NCBI GenBank assembly: GCA_029555965.1
Contig: JAKQHY010000136.1
Location: 1 to 64,000, forward strand
Length of the DNA stretch: 64,000 bases
Direction: 5' to 3'
Origin: Chloroflexota bacterium
GTDB taxonomy: Bacteria > Chloroflexota > Anaerolineae > B4-G1 > SLSP01
Below the pieces are notes generated by a model. The model worked only from the letters and a program-made list of their open reading frames with translations. It made no database searches and was not told where the DNA came from. A program made the translations under genes and the position numbers. The first letter of the stretch is position 1. The number at the start of each line of letters is the position of its first letter. This document shows, piece after piece, positions 48,711-58,401 of the stretch.

Positions 48711-49838
48711 TTACGTTGGTGAATCCATATTAACAGCCAACGCCTCTTGCTCACCTACTGCGCCATGTTGTAGCATTGCATGACGTAATGCCTCTAGATC
48801 GGGCGCTACGCGCATTTCTAAAAGTTGTTGACGTTGTTGCATGTCGAGGGGACGCAGTTTTTGCTCGGCCAACACCAGGGCTGTCAGACGATCTAACACC
48901 GTCTCATCCATTTGCCGGTAGGCGGGAGTTCCCCCCAAGTCTTCCACCCACTGATAAGCATTTTGCGCTATCCGCAAGCCAGCGGGATCAGGATCACACC
49001 AAATCCAGGTAACTAACCCAGGATTCGCAGAGAATACGATGTGTAGGAAGTTGCCCAATGCACTACTTTCTCCGCGTTCAAAGTGCGTTTCCCCGTGCAG
49101 ACAAACCAGAGTTATAGACTGCCCCTGCCAGCGTCGCAGCAGTTCCCACATCGGGTATGGGTTCTCCACCAGCAACAAACGTTCCCCCACACTTGTCAAT
49201 TGCAAGCATTCTACATCCCATGGCCAGAGATAATAACCTGGCGGTATCCAACGTGGTCCCAGGGTGGCTCCTGGATAATAACCAGTCAGGTAACCTCCCA
49301 CACGGACAATGTTACCCGTGTCGCGGTCGGCCGCGTCGGCCTGGACCCAGCAGTCCCCGCGTTCCAATCCCAGGCGATTGACAAGTTGTTCTTGGGTTAA
49401 ACTGCGCCAGTTGTCGAGCCGATGAGAGTCGCCAAATGCCAAGTGTGCCAAAGTCCGCAGTCCTAGCGGGCCATACGCGGCGACGGCAGCCCTACAGCGA
49501 GCTTGATCTTCTACATTGATAATATCGGACGGAGAAGAATCACGCGGCGCCAAATCGGTTGGGCCATAACGACGTAAAAAATCTTCCAGTTGGGGCGCTT
49601 CGATACACCGCGTGATCCATCTCAGTTGCGTTTTGCTTTTGGAGTCTTCCCACCTCACTGCAACCCAGTCTTTTAACTCTTCCAATCCGGCGTGGAAGAA
49701 TTCACGGTCGGCATAGGGGGTAGTATATTCTGGACATAAGCTGGGTTGGAGGCGCACGCGTTGCTGTTGCGTGAGTTTCCATAGCACTATCCAGAACTCA
49801 CGCGATTGTAAATTCCACCAAGCAGAGGGTTTGTTCAT
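48711..49838 (-). CDS. jetD: Wadjet nuclease subunit JetD
   Basis: The 375-residue product has an N-terminal unrecognised half (DUF3322-like position) and a C-terminal Toprim domain (DUF2220-like): LLLVENPYPMW with Glu 225, and WIWCDPDPAGLRIA with Asp 282 and 284. These are the acidic residues of topoisomerase-type nucleases. JetD cuts small circular plasmids after JetABC has loop-extruded them. ATG 49838 follows GGGAGAG; the frame to 49922 passes through a palindrome. It is the last Wadjet gene, 84 bp after jetC. Confidence 0.85.
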   Translation of the reverse strand: MNKPSAWWNLQSREFWIVLWKLTQQQRVRLQPSLCPEYTTPYADREFFHAGLEELKDWVAVRWEDSKSKTQLRWITRCIEAPQLEDFLRRYGPTDLAPRDSSPSDIINVEDQARCRAAVAAYGPLGLRTLAHLAFGDSHRLDNWRSLTQEQLVNRLGLERGDCWVQADAADRDTGNIVRVGGYLTGYYPGATLGPRWIPPGYYLWPWDVECLQLTSVGERLLLVENPYPMWELLRRWQGQSITLVCLHGETHFERGESSALGNFLHIVFSANPGLVTWIWCDPDPAGLRIAQNAYQWVEDLGGTPAYRQMDETVLDRLTALVLAEQKLRPLDMQQRQQLLEMRVAPDLEALRHAMLQHGAVGEQEALAVNMDSPT

Positions 49839-49872
49839 AGGCTCTCCCGATAAATAGGGGTTTGGCGATTTT

Positions 49873-49896
49873 AATTGCATCCTGTAGGATGCAATT
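49873..49896. repeat. 24-bp palindrome, copy 2
   Basis: AATTGCATCC, TGTA, GGATGCAATT between jetC and jetD. It is identical to the copy inside jetC at 52029..52052. Confidence 0.85.
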
Positions 49897-49922
49897 ATGG
49901 AATGAGGGTTGGTGGCCTTCAA

Positions 49923-52900
49923 CTACAACCGGCTTACATACTGCGGCGTATAGTCTTCATGAAAACGCGCTTTGATGTAGCGCGCTCCATCGGAGGCACG
50001 CAATACGTAGACCGTACCGCCCATTACCTCACTCAAGGCAGTATTGCCTGTCGGTGTGACGATTAAGGGCTGTAAGCCCAAGTCAAGCATCAAGCGCACC
50101 CCCTCAGTACCCACAATCGGGGCTTTGCTGAACCCTTCATCAAACGCCAGGATGCGCGGGCGGTCAGGAACATCGCCATAGACTTCAGCCATCGCCGCAA
50201 TAAGCACGATATAGTTGGGTAACTGTTGCTCACCGCCGCTACCGGCCGCGATGTGCTGCGTGAGATTATGCCATCGCACGCCATCTTCAATGCCTTGATA
50301 TTCCACTTGAAAATCATAGTAAAGCGCCGGTTCTAACAGGATTTCACGTACGCGCAATTCCTCTGCCGACAACTCGCTTTCTTCTTTAGCCAGAAAAGCC
50401 GCCAACTGGTCTAAAACCGCGCCGTGGTCGCGGCGTAAATATTCCAACAGCATAGATTCCAATGCGCCGTAATTTCGGATGGCTTCCTGGTACGTCGCTA
50501 AAAGCTCTCTAACTTGCCGCACTAAGATAGGATTGTCTTCACGGAACTGTGGCGGCGCAAACCGATAGCGACGCGAACCAAGTGGCACCTCCTGGATCGC
50601 GCGATTCAGGTTTTTGATCGCGCGGTTATGCGCGTTCGTTAAATTTAACACCCGATCCACGAAATGCCGTACCAGGGCCGCATCTGCGCGTTGCTGGCTT
50701 TCATGGAGTTGAACCCGTAGTTGAGGCAATTCTTGCTCCTTGAAGGTAGTGTAAGCCTGCCAGCAAATTGCAATTTGTGTTTCTACGTTTTCAGTAGCAG
50801 AAGGGGGGTACTGTTCACTTATATACGCTGTAACCTGAGCAGTGAACAGCCTGTACAGGGTATGGGCTTCGTTTTCAGTCATAGTGACGGTACTGGATAG
50901 ACGCGCGATGAGTTCTTCAAGTGTACTTTCTTGCGATTGGTATGTCTGATACGTCGTTTGCCAATCCACCAGACACTTATCTACTTCAGCTTGCTGCACA
51001 GTGAGGCTCATTTCCTGAGCAGCGATTTCGGCAACTGTCTGTGCCAAGCGTTGTTGGAACTGATCCAACCGCTCCTGAATTTGTGCCTGGTCCTTAGCCG
51101 CATTTTCGCGGGCATTCCATAATGTTTGTAAAGGATTTTGATCAATGAACAGAGACCCTTGAGGTTGCGCTGCAATGGCTACCTGGATGGCTTGTAAATC
51201 TGCCTGAATTCGTTCCTGCTCGCGCAACACCTGCACATCACAGATAGCCGTAAAATCCTGCGTCAAACTCTCCAGTGCGGTTTGGTAGCGTTTCACGACT
51301 TGGGCTTCTTGGGTAAGTGTTTGAAGTTCCTGAGCCAATTCCGCAATACGCGCCTGACGTTCTTGCTGCTGGGCCACACGCGCCAGTTGCCCAAATACGC
51401 ATTTGTGTGGTGCTAACGGCGCGTGCCGATAGAGTGTACCTCCGGAAATTTGTAACCCCCGACTGACCACGCGGCTCGCTCGCTCGGCGACTGCGGCGCT
51501 TTCATCGGGCTCCCAACGCCATTGACCGAGATGCAAATTGAGCAAACCACGCGCCAAGGAGTTTGCCGTCTGAATTAACTCGGCCATACTCCCTGGTGGT
51601 ACTCGCTGATATTTTTCAACATCAGAAGGACGTACCAGGTGAATATTCTCAGTTTGATCCCGTGGCAAGTCCCGGTAGATTTGCTGGCAACGCTCAAAGT
51701 CTGTCTCTGGCGGAATCAGTGTCCAACGCCGGGCGCCCAACAACCCTTCAAGCATTCCCTGGGCCACGCTGTCCAGTGCCGTGGTAGGTTCTACCAGATC
51801 GGCCAGGATTGTAATATTGGCAATATGCCCCTGCTCTTCCAGTTGTGTTTTTACATATTCTGCGGCACGTTGTTCCGGTAGTGCCGGACGGCACTCGGCG
51901 ATTTCACGGCGCAGTTGCTGCAACACGGTTTCGCTGTGAGCAATTTGTTCAGCGAGTTTGTTCTCGACGACAGCCAGCCAGCGCTGTAAAGCATTTTGCG
52001 CCGGCCAAATTGAAGTATTCAGCGTAATAATTGCATCCTGTAGGATGCAATTATGGACGATGAACTCTTGCCAGTCGCCCGGCACCGCCAGGTCCAGAGC
52101 TACTGCCAGAGTAGCCATAACGTTCTGCCATGTTTCCTCAAAGTACCGCAGTTGTGCTAAAGCTCGCTGGGAAGCTTCCAACCGCGCGATTACTTGCTGT
52201 AACTCACGTTTGAGTTGCCGTTGTTCACTCAATAATCCACTAAAGGACTGCGCAGCATCTTGGGCGCGCTCATGAGCAAGACGGGCTTGTTGATAAGCTG
52301 TGGTGCAGTGTTGGACTTGTTCTTTCAGATCGTTCAATTGTTGCAGTTCAGCCGCGTAGTGGTTTTTAGCGGTCGCCAACTCTGCTCGTGCATGTTCCAA
52401 TTTGGCTTGGTGGAGGCAGGCAGCAAAAACCGCGTGTTCGTGCTGCTTGTTTTGGTACTGTTTATGAGCATCTATCACAGCTTCCAGTTTTTTCAACTGC
52501 TGTTCAGCCTGTTCGCAACGCACCTGCGCCTGTTGCACCTCATGTACATAGGTGCGCAGCGGTGTCACCTCAATAACTTCACATCCGATTACCAAATCCC
52601 GTACTACGCGCGTCAAGTTACTGGTATCAATGTTGCCCAGCGCGCGGGTTAGAATCTCGAACCAACGTTCAGACAAATTCCCGAGCTTCTGGGCTAATTT
52701 TTGCCGATACTCGGTGGCGCTAGACAGTAAATTCCAGACACCGGGTGCTTGAGTGTGATTCAGATGTTCGCGCAGCTCTTTGAGTTTATACATTTGGTAG
52801 GCGTCGCCTTCGACCGCATACCCCACCAATTCCAAAGATAAGGCACTATCCACCAACAGAAAATTCGCTCTGATTGTGGTGGGGTTGTAATCCCACACGA

Positions 52901-53252
52901 CGCCACACACGAATCGTTTGCCGGTTTTAATATGAGTCCATTCCATCAATACATGGGCTTGCCCGGTATCGGTGCGTTGCGGTTGGCCGTTCTTGTGCCA
53001 GCGAATGTAAGTAGTGACGTGGCGGCTGCTACCTGGGCCGGCCATCGCATTAAAGCGAATTTTGGTTTCGTCGCCCACCAATGCATATAGCCAACCGTCT
53101 AATAGTGTGGTTTTCCCCACACCGGTATCTCCTGAGATGTGCAGGGGTTGGCCCAAAGGGATGTCAATCCGGTGCATTTTAAACTCATGCCAGTTGTAGT
53201 ACTGAATAGCTGTTAACCAGTAGCCGGTTTTATTCGTCGTTTTCAGATTCAT
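49923..53252 (-). CDS. jetC: Wadjet SMC-like ATPase JetC
   Basis: The 1109-residue product has an N-terminal Walker A GDTGVGKTT (residues 41-49), long coiled-coil regions in the middle, the ABC signature SGGEQ (about 1005-1009) and Walker B ILAFDEG (about 1034-1040). It is the MukB/SbcC-type subunit of Wadjet that extrudes DNA loops. No zinc hook is seen. A 24-bp palindrome is inserted in frame at 52029..52052, giving IVHNCILQDAIITL. The ORF is intact. Confidence 0.9.
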   Translation of the reverse strand: MNLKTTNKTGYWLTAIQYYNWHEFKMHRIDIPLGQPLHISGDTGVGKTTLLDGWLYALVGDETKIRFNAMAGPGSSRHVTTYIRWHKNGQPQRTDTGQAHVLMEWTHIKTGKRFVCGVVWDYNPTTIRANFLLVDSALSLELVGYAVEGDAYQMYKLKELREHLNHTQAPGVWNLLSSATEYRQKLAQKLGNLSERWFEILTRALGNIDTSNLTRVVRDLVIGCEVIEVTPLRTYVHEVQQAQVRCEQAEQQLKKLEAVIDAHKQYQNKQHEHAVFAACLHQAKLEHARAELATAKNHYAAELQQLNDLKEQVQHCTTAYQQARLAHERAQDAAQSFSGLLSEQRQLKRELQQVIARLEASQRALAQLRYFEETWQNVMATLAVALDLAVPGDWQEFIVHNCILQDAIITLNTSIWPAQNALQRWLAVVENKLAEQIAHSETVLQQLRREIAECRPALPEQRAAEYVKTQLEEQGHIANITILADLVEPTTALDSVAQGMLEGLLGARRWTLIPPETDFERCQQIYRDLPRDQTENIHLVRPSDVEKYQRVPPGSMAELIQTANSLARGLLNLHLGQWRWEPDESAAVAERASRVVSRGLQISGGTLYRHAPLAPHKCVFGQLARVAQQQERQARIAELAQELQTLTQEAQVVKRYQTALESLTQDFTAICDVQVLREQERIQADLQAIQVAIAAQPQGSLFIDQNPLQTLWNARENAAKDQAQIQERLDQFQQRLAQTVAEIAAQEMSLTVQQAEVDKCLVDWQTTYQTYQSQESTLEELIARLSSTVTMTENEAHTLYRLFTAQVTAYISEQYPPSATENVETQIAICWQAYTTFKEQELPQLRVQLHESQQRADAALVRHFVDRVLNLTNAHNRAIKNLNRAIQEVPLGSRRYRFAPPQFREDNPILVRQVRELLATYQEAIRNYGALESMLLEYLRRDHGAVLDQLAAFLAKEESELSAEELRVREILLEPALYYDFQVEYQGIEDGVRWHNLTQHIAAGSGGEQQLPNYIVLIAAMAEVYGDVPDRPRILAFDEGFSKAPIVGTEGVRLMLDLGLQPLIVTPTGNTALSEVMGGTVYVLRASDGARYIKARFHEDYTPQYVSRL
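52029..52052. repeat. 24-bp palindrome, copy 3 (inside jetC)
   Basis: Same 24 bases as at 49873..49896. It is translated as NCILQDAI in the middle of JetC, without breaking the frame. Confidence 0.85.
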
Positions 53253-53817
53253 CGGCGGTCCCTCCCAATGGTTGTTGGCGCAGCGCTTCCATCCGCTCTA
53301 CGCTCAGGACAATCGCTAAAAACGGAAGAATGGTGATGTAGGTATCACCAGAACGGGGATTGTCCTGGTAAGTCACTAGCTTGCAACGTTTGAGTGTGTT
53401 TAGAATTTCCACCAGGCGGCTGCGGGAGAGGTTCTCTAACCGGCGCCGACAGCGTCGTTCTAGATCATGTATTTCTATTCCGGCAACCATCTGACCTTGC
53501 TGGCGCTGAACCTCCAATTCTTCGCGCAACGCCAATAGCACCACCAGGTTAGCATAACCCCGAATACGGATTAGCCCTTCGTTTTCCGCGTTGACCCAAT
53601 ACATTACCCGCTCTTCCACCCTCAACTCGGCATTCATCATGCTGAAGAAAAAATTTGCCGGTATCGGATGGGTCTGAATGGCTAAAAAGTGTTCCCGGTC
53701 GGTAGGTAGATCCAACTGCAAACTACCTTCGCGCACTAACTTGGACAACCCGGCATGCAGGCGCCCTTGTTCCGTCGGACTGAGATCCGTATAACCTGGC
53801 AAAGAATAGATTGACAT
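53230..53817 (-). CDS. jetB: Wadjet subunit JetB (DUF4194-like)
   Basis: The 195-residue product (MSIYSLPGYTDLSPTEQGRL) has the size and features of the MukE-like kleisin-associated winged-helix subunit: VNAENEGLIRIRGYANLVVL, then DLERRCRRRLENLSRSRLVE. It overlaps jetC by 23 bp. ATG 53817 follows TTGAGGA. The frame to 53847 would run into the palindrome at 53826. Confidence 0.8.
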   Translation of the reverse strand: MSIYSLPGYTDLSPTEQGRLHAGLSKLVREGSLQLDLPTDREHFLAIQTHPIPANFFFSMMNAELRVEERVMYWVNAENEGLIRIRGYANLVVLLALREELEVQRQQGQMVAGIEIHDLERRCRRRLENLSRSRLVEILNTLKRCKLVTYQDNPRSGDTYITILPFLAIVLSVERMEALRQQPLGGTADESENDE

Positions 53818-53822
53818 ATTCC

Positions 53823-54071
53823 TCAAATTGCATCCTGTGGGATGCAATTAGCTGGGCGACCAGGTTCACGGCGCTGACTAAGCCACTGCTCAATAGCTAC
53901 CCCTGTAGTTAGTAACAGTGAGCGTCCGACGCGATACGTTAATAGCTGATTGCGTCGCGCGGCGGCTTGCAATGTACGAAACTTGATATGGTACTTCAAA
54001 CTCGCGTAGGAAAGGGTGATAGCTTCTTCTTGATGCCCATCCAGAGTTTCTAATAGTAATCGCGTAAACAT
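53823..54071 (-). CDS. Excisionase-like helix-turn-helix protein in the Wadjet operon
   Basis: The 82-residue product (LSYASLKYHIKFRTLQAAAR, then YRVGRSLLLTTGVAIEQWLS) has the pattern of small HTH_17-type (MerR/excisionase-like) DNA-binding proteins. It lies between the jetA fragments and jetB. Its last eight residues (NCIPQDAI) come from the palindrome at 53826, which probably replaced the original stop. Its role is unknown; a regulator is likely. Confidence 0.6.
   Translation of the reverse strand: MFTRLLLETLDGHQEEAITLSYASLKYHIKFRTLQAAARRNQLLTYRVGRSLLLTTGVAIEQWLSQRREPGRPANCIPQDAI
53826..53849. repeat. 24-bp palindrome, copy 4
   Basis: AATTGCATCC, TGTG, GGATGCAATT. It lies at the 3' end of the HTH gene just before jetB. 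Confidence 0.85.
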
Positions 54072-54081
54072 AGAACCTCCG

Positions 54082-54888
54082 TCACTCAGCCTGTCGAATC
54101 ACCACAGCGCTGGCTGAAATCAATGTGTTTCCCACCTCAGCTGGCAGAGTGATCACATTCGTAGCCAGTTCGGTAAATTCCACCCTAAATGGGAACGGTA
54201 ATGAGCGCGAAGCCGCGAATTCCAACAAACGCACCAGCATGTACGCATCGTAGGAAGTGGTGCCTAATAGGTCACCGACCGCCATGACTTCGCGTCCTTC
54301 AAACAACTGCATAAAGTGGGCTGCAACTTCTCTGGCTGTTGGTGGTTCAATTTGGTATAAAAGCATTTCCAAATCGGGAGGCAATGTGATCAGGTTTACC
54401 GGTCCCGAGATTTGCGCTTCGGTAGTCAGAGCCCCAATGACAGATTCCGGACTCACAGACAAAGCACGGTTTTCCAGCGCAATCCCGGCTTTATCGTATT
54501 CTGGCCGCCGTGGAAAATGCATGTAGAGTTCGGCGGCCAGTGTCAGGATTTTTCCGGCAGCCGGTTCGCCAAACAACGCTTGACTTCTACGCCCAAAGGC
54601 GATCCAAACTTCGCTGACAATGCGGTCCAGGCGCTCCATCAAAGCTCGTAATATTCCCAGATGGTTTTCGATACTGCGCAAGAGCTGTGTCAGATGCTCT
54701 TCCTCTAATGCTGGGCTGAGTATCTCCGAGGTTTCCTGGTGTATGGCGTTGGCGGCAATCTGGGGCGTTTGGAACAAAAGATCATCCAGAACATTTTTCA
54801 AAGGATCATACCAGCGTTCAGGGGAGTGGCCGCACTTGAGTGCGTGGTAACGGGCTTCCAACACTTTGTAGGTCTCCATCCAGGCAGG
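54082..54888 (-). pseudogene. jetA: Wadjet JetA, C-terminal fragment
   Basis: The open frame METYKVLEARYHALKCGHSP to VVIRQAE (265 residues, from ATG 54879) continues the JetA frame upstream as PAW. The fragment is cut off from the rest by the insertion sequence at 54892..56191. JetA is the kleisin subunit (MukF-like) of Wadjet. The three fragments, joined without the insertion sequences, give about 461 residues. Confidence 0.85.
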
Positions 54889-54891
54889 TAA

Positions 54892-56191
54892 GGCGTTTCC
54901 AGAGAAATAATCATCCCCAAAGCGGCGGTGGGACAGGGACGATTTTCACGAACCATTGGCCCAAGTTCGGCAAACGTTCCAAGCGTTTTTCTAACTCCGC
55001 CATGGCTTTCTTCGTTAACTTGACGCCTTTCTCATAGGTCTTCTGCACCAAGGTCACGACGGGGTGTCGTCCCTTCCAGGTCATCGTCCGGGCAAACTGG
55101 AGCACGGTATCCACGGTGTCCAGCAAACTCCCATTCCAATGCTGTTCCAGGACGCCCCAGACGCGCTCAATGGGATTGTATTTGCTGTGGTACGGTGGGT
55201 AATAGGCCAACTGAAGGGTGAGTTGCGCTTGATCCGCGAAGGCGGTTAGGCGGTGCATAAACTGAGTACTCCGGCTGTGGTTTTGCGGCCCATTGTCTTG
55301 ATTGATGAGCCACATGGTGACTTGCGGGAAACGGGCGCGCTGCGCGGCCCAGAAATCCTGGAGACAATCCACGATGAAATCGGCGGTCACGGCGGAGGGG
55401 GTGAAGTACAAATACAACTCATTGTAGTCGGGCAAGAAGATGCCCCACGGCGTCACAGTTTGGTCGGGGCGGAAATCGTGATCCAAGGCACGGACCGGCA
55501 GGCGCGTCTGCCCATGCCGGGAGAAAGGCCCCACGGCAATGGTGGCTTTGGCATCCAACGACAGCCGCAAGATGTGCGGATCTGCTTGCGCGGCGGTATG
55601 GAGGTGGGTCAACTGCGCGAAAATGGCATCCGTCTCCAGGCGCTTCTTCTTGGGACGGCTTTTCTGCACCGTGTGCAGGCGATAGTCCAATTGGTTAGTC
55701 TTGACGCGCAGGGTTTCCGCACTGGGCAAGGTCTCGGCGCGATAGCCCTTCTGTTGCTCCAACTGGCGCCCAATCTCGGCCGCGGTCAGCCGTGTATACA
55801 AGTGCGTCGTGGTAAAGGTCGAATCCGTCTGACTCTGCGCATCCGCAATCGCCCGAATGTCCGTTAACAAGTCCGGCAACCGCTCTTCCGCCCGGTGCCG
55901 CCCCCGGGCGGCGAAGTCGTCGACACAGGCCACGCCACTGGCCAATTCGTGCTGCCCTTTCCGCACCGTGCCGCGGTTCCACCCGAATTCGGTTTCCGCC
56001 CGGCGTTGTCCACCTTTGCCGAGGATCTGAACTACGCCCGCCATAAACACGCGCCGCGCACTGCCCGTCAGCGCCGTCTCCGTCCGCATGAAGAGTTGCT
56101 TGAGTTCTGTGCTCAGTTCCATACCGTTCCTCCCGGTCATCATGGGAGAGAGTGTACCCGATTTTGGGATGATTTAAATTCTGGAAACGCC
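54892..56191 (-). mobile_element. ISAzo13-like insertion sequence in jetA
   Basis: 1300 bp with inverted ends GGCGTTTCCAGA...ATCATCCC and its reverse complement at the other end. Flanked by TAA on both sides (54889..54891 and 56192..56194), a likely target duplication. It carries one transposase. Confidence 0.85.
54911..56122 (-). CDS. ISAzo13-family transposase
   Basis: The 403-residue product starts MELSTELKQLFMRTETALTG (ATG 56122 after GGGAGG). It has LSLDAKATIAVGPFSRHG, then ALDHDFRP and YYPPYHSKYNPIERVWGVLE, the DDE motifs of ISAzo13-type (Rhodopirellula-type) transposases. The frame is intact. Confidence 0.85.
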   Translation of the reverse strand: MELSTELKQLFMRTETALTGSARRVFMAGVVQILGKGGQRRAETEFGWNRGTVRKGQHELASGVACVDDFAARGRHRAEERLPDLLTDIRAIADAQSQTDSTFTTTHLYTRLTAAEIGRQLEQQKGYRAETLPSAETLRVKTNQLDYRLHTVQKSRPKKKRLETDAIFAQLTHLHTAAQADPHILRLSLDAKATIAVGPFSRHGQTRLPVRALDHDFRPDQTVTPWGIFLPDYNELYLYFTPSAVTADFIVDCLQDFWAAQRARFPQVTMWLINQDNGPQNHSRSTQFMHRLTAFADQAQLTLQLAYYPPYHSKYNPIERVWGVLEQHWNGSLLDTVDTVLQFARTMTWKGRHPVVTLVQKTYEKGVKLTKKAMAELEKRLERLPNLGQWFVKIVPVPPPLWG

Positions 56192-56444
56192 TAATGAAGT
56201 GATAAGCAAGGTTTGGTCACGTAACACTCGTAACTCTTGCAGAAAAGCACGTAAGCTGCCGACTACTTCCTGGATTTGACGCTGTGCGACCGCAATTGCC
56301 ATGTGGCGGGGGTAACGGTCGGTGGTTAAGGTTTGGTAGACCTGCCAGATTTGCGCTTCAGTGATCGTGGGATCAAAATTCAACAGGGTCACTAAAGCCT
56401 GTAAAAGTATTTCACCGGCCAGGGTAAATTCTAGTACTATGTAA
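56192..56444 (-). pseudogene. jetA: Wadjet JetA, middle fragment
   Basis: IVLEFTLAGEILLQALVTLL to LRDQTLLITSL (83 residues) lies between two insertion sequences. Upstream in the ancestral frame comes GDY, downstream PAWMETYKV. The 4-base GTAA duplication on one side and TAA on the other allow precise joining. Confidence 0.85.
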
Positions 56445-58007
56445 CTCGACAATGTTAGATTAGGTTTGAGTTCGCTGGCTGCGTTGGGCTTTCAGGCGAC
56501 AGCGAGTAGAGCGGGAGCGTTTGACCAAATGTTTGACCACCAAACGAGCGGCTTGTTTTTGCGACAACTGCGGCAGAGGCATCACCGCCTGCAACAGTTC
56601 GCGCACATTGGCGACAGACAAGGAAGGCAAAACCGTCAGTTCCATTTGGTGCGCCAATTGGGGGTCTTGAGGGTGGGTGCGCCCCCACTCGTACTTGGTT
56701 TGGGCGATGAACCACGTCGCCAGAATGGTCAAAGCCAGTTGAGGCTCCCAGGCCCGGTACTTTTGCGCCTGAAATTCATCCCACCCGGTTTCAGATTTGG
56801 CGTCCTGATTGGCGCGTTCGACGAAATGGCGCACGCACTTCAGCCAGGCCAGGCGCGCATGAGCGGTGTTGGCGGGCGCGTTGCTCAAAGCATACGTATA
56901 GCGTTTGCCATATTCATGCCGGATGACCAGCCATTCTTCAGTCAGTTCAGCATCCCGGAGCGTCCACACCCGGCGCATGGCAAACGGGTCATCCAAGAGG
57001 CCGCGTTCGGTGGGGCGCACCTCAAAACGTGCCCAGCGGGTATCGGGATGCGCAACGATTTGCCGGACGGCGATTGGTTTCTCGGCACTCAAGACTTGCG
57101 GGCGCGTGCAGGGGCGTCCGGGCTTGTCAGGGTCCGCCAGGGGCAGCCCAAAATCAGGTTGGGTCAGGTAAACCTGGGTGTCTTCGGGGATTTCAGCCAT
57201 GTAGAGCATCCCCGCCTGATCCATCTGGTGACGCAACCAACCACTGCGGCCATACAAGTCATCCATCGCCACCGCCGCAAAGGGCACGGTGGCCCGTTGC
57301 AACATGCGCCAACCCAACTCAATCTTAGTCGCAAACTCCCGCTTTTCCGGCACACCCACCCGCTGCCGTTCCGCGGCCATCTCCGGGGTGAACCAGTGTC
57401 GCGGCAAATACAACTCGCCATCCACCCAGGTCCATACGGGCGCTTGGTAGTAAGCCAAAAACACACCAACCTGGCTCATCTCCACTTTCCCCAAGCGCCC
57501 ATTGTGTTGCCGCCCGGCCCCGGCGCTTTTGTCTCCCGCTTTCTCGTCGGCACTTTCGTCCAACAACAACACGCCGCCTTGCGCCAAGCCCGGGGTCTGC
57601 GTGATCTCAGCTTGCACCTGCCCGATCACTGTCTGCGCTTCCCATGGCGAATCCGACATAAACTGTTGCAAGTTCTGCCCATCCCCGTCAGGGGCGTTGA
57701 CCCGCCGATCAATATTGGCAAAGTTGCGCTTGGTGTTCAGCAGCAAAAGCCCTTTCAGGTAAGTCCAGGCGTGTTTAGCCACATCGCGCGTGGTGGTCTT
57801 GAAGCAGTGGCGATAACGTTCCCAGCAACGTTGCAAACGGTCTCCCAAATCGGCTATCGCTTCCTCGGACAGTCCCCAACGGTGAGGCGCCTCAAGGTCT
57901 CGCGGCGTTTCGTCATTCATTGATATCATCCTCCTTTCATCAAGATTGGAATGAATGATACCCGATACCTGAGTTTAGAACAACCGTGCTAATTTAACAT
58001 TGTCGAG
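56445..58007 (-). mobile_element. IS701-like insertion sequence in jetA
   Basis: 1563 bp with 19-bp inverted ends, CTCGACAATGTTARATTAG (one mismatch). Flanked by the 4-bp duplication GTAA (56441..56444 and 58008..58011), a length known for the IS701 family. Confidence 0.85.
56460..57929 (-). CDS. IS701-family transposase
   Basis: The 489-residue product (MISMNDETPRDLEAPHRWGL) has LLDESADEKAGDKSAGAGRQ and HNGRLGKVEMSQVGVFLAYY, the DDE_5-type core of IS701 transposases, and AMDDLYGRSGWLRHQMDQAG. The frame is intact. The start may be the second Met (MNDETP). Confidence 0.85.
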   Translation of the reverse strand: MISMNDETPRDLEAPHRWGLSEEAIADLGDRLQRCWERYRHCFKTTTRDVAKHAWTYLKGLLLLNTKRNFANIDRRVNAPDGDGQNLQQFMSDSPWEAQTVIGQVQAEITQTPGLAQGGVLLLDESADEKAGDKSAGAGRQHNGRLGKVEMSQVGVFLAYYQAPVWTWVDGELYLPRHWFTPEMAAERQRVGVPEKREFATKIELGWRMLQRATVPFAAVAMDDLYGRSGWLRHQMDQAGMLYMAEIPEDTQVYLTQPDFGLPLADPDKPGRPCTRPQVLSAEKPIAVRQIVAHPDTRWARFEVRPTERGLLDDPFAMRRVWTLRDAELTEEWLVIRHEYGKRYTYALSNAPANTAHARLAWLKCVRHFVERANQDAKSETGWDEFQAQKYRAWEPQLALTILATWFIAQTKYEWGRTHPQDPQLAHQMELTVLPSLSVANVRELLQAVMPLPQLSQKQAARLVVKHLVKRSRSTRCRLKAQRSQRTQT

Positions 58008-58337
58008 GTAATCACCCTCTTCGCTGTGTCGTGGTTGTAACCAACGCGCCTTCTCCAAGCGCCGGAGCAATTTGCTTCCTACCCCAATGCTGGCATCCGC
58101 TTCATAATCGTGGTCCGCAAATTCATCTTCTGGTAAAGATGTCAGGCCCGATTTCTTGAAAACCTGTTCGGCAAGCTGTTTACCACGCTCCCGTTCCAAT
58201 CCCAGGGCGGCATATTGCAACCCGTGTTCGTACAAGTTCAATAAAACTTCCAGGTAGATCGGATACAGTTCTGGAGAACGTCCACTTCCCAGCAAAGAGA
58301 ACAAGGAACGCGGTAGAATTTCATTCCAATCGTGCAT
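58008..58337 (-). pseudogene. jetA: Wadjet JetA, N-terminal fragment
   Basis: MHDWNEILPRSLFSLLGSGR to PRHSEEGDY (110 residues) is the JetA start. The frame then runs ten codons into the IS701-like element and stops at 57975. A type II- or III-like Wadjet JetA (DUF5716/DUF3375-like) is the best fit by neighbourhood. Confidence 0.85.
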
Positions 58338-58401
58338 TATTGCCCCTTAGTGCCTGTGTTTACATTAACCACTCGCTCAAATTGGGCATTTGACAAAAAA
58401 A

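Noticed and set aside
56466-57923. 485-codon plus-strand open frame
   Set aside because: Antisense shadow of the IS701-family transposase, which has clear catalytic motifs.
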